Below are positions 4,905 through 5,462 of a DNA stretch of 5,462 nt, one piece after another. Within the stretch, counting starts at the first letter, position 1, and each line of letters begins with the position of its first letter. The stretch is from Actinomycetota bacterium. Its GTDB lineage: Bacteria; Actinomycetota; Humimicrobiia; Humimicrobiales; Humimicrobiaceae. Position numbers and translations under genes: made by a program. Location of the stretch: the NCBI GenBank assembly GCA_003155275.1, contig PMCC01000082.1, positions 7,299 to 12,760 of the forward strand, written 5' to 3'. Under the pieces are notes generated by a model that had not been told where the DNA came from, did no database searches, and saw only the letters and a list, made by a program, of their open reading frames with translations.

Positions 4905-5462
4905 ATGAATATTTATATCTGGTTGCTTATTGCGACTATATTGATAGCGGGAGGCAATGCATTTATAACTTTCAGGAGAAGAAATTACCCGGGAGCAAAA
5001 ATTATTTTTTTTCTCATGCTTGCAGTTGCTGTCTATGCATTTGGATATATTTTTGAAATAATCTCAAAGACCCTGGAAATAAAACTTATATGGTATAACA
5101 TTGAATACTTTGGAATTGCGCTTTTCCCCTTTTTATGGTTCTTTTTTGCACTGGAATTCTCCGACAGGGACAAACTTATAATAAACAAAAAAATATATTT
5201 CTTTGCGGTTATACCTGTCATTACATTAATCATTGTTTGGACAAACAGATATCATGGGCTCATGCTGAAGGATATCGGCATTGCCGCAGGCGTAATTCAT
5301 GAAATTACCAAGACACCGGGCACCTGGTACTATATAAATATTATTTATAGTTATCTTCTTACTGCGGCAGGTTCAATGTTGCTAATAAGTACCGTGATAA
5401 ATTTGCCTGCGCCCCATGTGAGGCAGGGGATAACACTGTCAATTGGCGCATTGATACCGATA
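4905..5462 (+). CDS. N-terminal 7TM sensor region of a probable histidine kinase (partial, runs off the window)
   Basis: The frame is open from ATG 4905 to the last base, giving 186 codons without a stop. AAGGGG ends 3 nt before the ATG. The protein is strongly hydrophobic, with membrane segments at about residues 4-22, 31-53, 66-85, 97-113, 142-164 and a sixth starting at about 173, so the start and the membrane topology fit well. The pattern of RRRNYPGAK after the first helix, IEYFGIALFPFLWFFFALEFS in two parts (66-86), and WTNRYHGLM (112-120) matches the N-terminal 7TM domain of histidine kinases (HisKA_7TM type). In that family, PAS and/or HisKA-HATPase modules or a GGDEF output usually follow. 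The output domain lies beyond the window, so the histidine kinase name is inferred from the sensor region. The signal sensed is unknown. Confidence 0.85.
   Translation, partial: MNIYIWLLIATILIAGGNAFITFRRRNYPGAKIIFFLMLAVAVYAFGYIFEIISKTLEIKLIWYNIEYFGIALFPFLWFFFALEFSDRDKLIINKKIYFFAVIPVITLIIVWTNRYHGLMLKDIGIAAGVIHEITKTPGTWYYINIIYSYLLTAAGSMLLISTVINLPAPHVRQGITLSIGALIPI

Noticed and set aside
5033..5233. 66-codon minus-strand open frame inside the sensor kinase gene
   Set aside because: It is antisense to a frame with clear multi-helix membrane topology and family motifs, and its product resembles nothing I know.

Overview
This is an AT-rich (roughly 40% GC by eye), compact bacterial chromosome segment from what looks like a free-living, probably anaerobic Gram-positive-type or deep-branching lineage. 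The main taxonomic hint is a 31-residue, very basic protein of the bS22/AURKAIP1-COX24 type at 4590-4685 (minus). It is best known as an accessory small-subunit ribosomal protein of Actinomycetota, but similar short proteins are annotated in other phyla. With DegV, a lipobox-bearing CAP protein and a 7TM sensor kinase, a low-GC deep actinobacterial-type genome is my best guess; the sequence does not prove it. I see no insertion sequence, phage, CRISPR, tRNA or rRNA gene.

Layout, left to right. (1) Positions 1-135 hold the C-terminal tail of a plus-strand gene, possibly DNA polymerase III delta' (holB). (2) Positions 136-438 are non-coding and contain a clear imperfect 61-nt hairpin (191-251). 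(3) A plus-strand pair follows: a membrane-anchored HtrA/DegP-type serine protease with one PDZ domain (439-1599), then 16 nt later a DUF985 (cupin_5) protein (1616-2131). (4) Converging on it with a 13-nt gap is a minus-strand cluster, read from right to left: the bS22-like protein (4685-4590), a stand-alone homocysteine S-methyltransferase domain protein (4572-3646), a CAP/SCP-domain lipoprotein (3643-3098) and a DegV fatty-acid-binding protein (3032-2145). The first three are separated by only 17 and 2 nt, so they are probably one transcript. (5) An AT-rich divergent intergenic region (4686-4904) carries two back-to-back extended -10 promoters (TGnTATAAT), one per strand. (6) The plus-strand gene from 4905 runs off the window and encodes the N-terminal 7TM sensor region of a histidine kinase.

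Functional picture: much of the window concerns the cell envelope. It includes an envelope protease, a surface lipoprotein of the CAP superfamily, a lipid-binding protein that normally feeds exogenous fatty acids to a FakA kinase (not present here), and a membrane sensor kinase. Methyl-group metabolism and a ribosomal accessory protein share the minus-strand cluster. No strong candidate for a wholly new system is visible. The points most worth following up are the easily missed 31-aa gene, the 61-nt hairpin before htrA, and the in-frame 15-bp tandem repeat inside degV.
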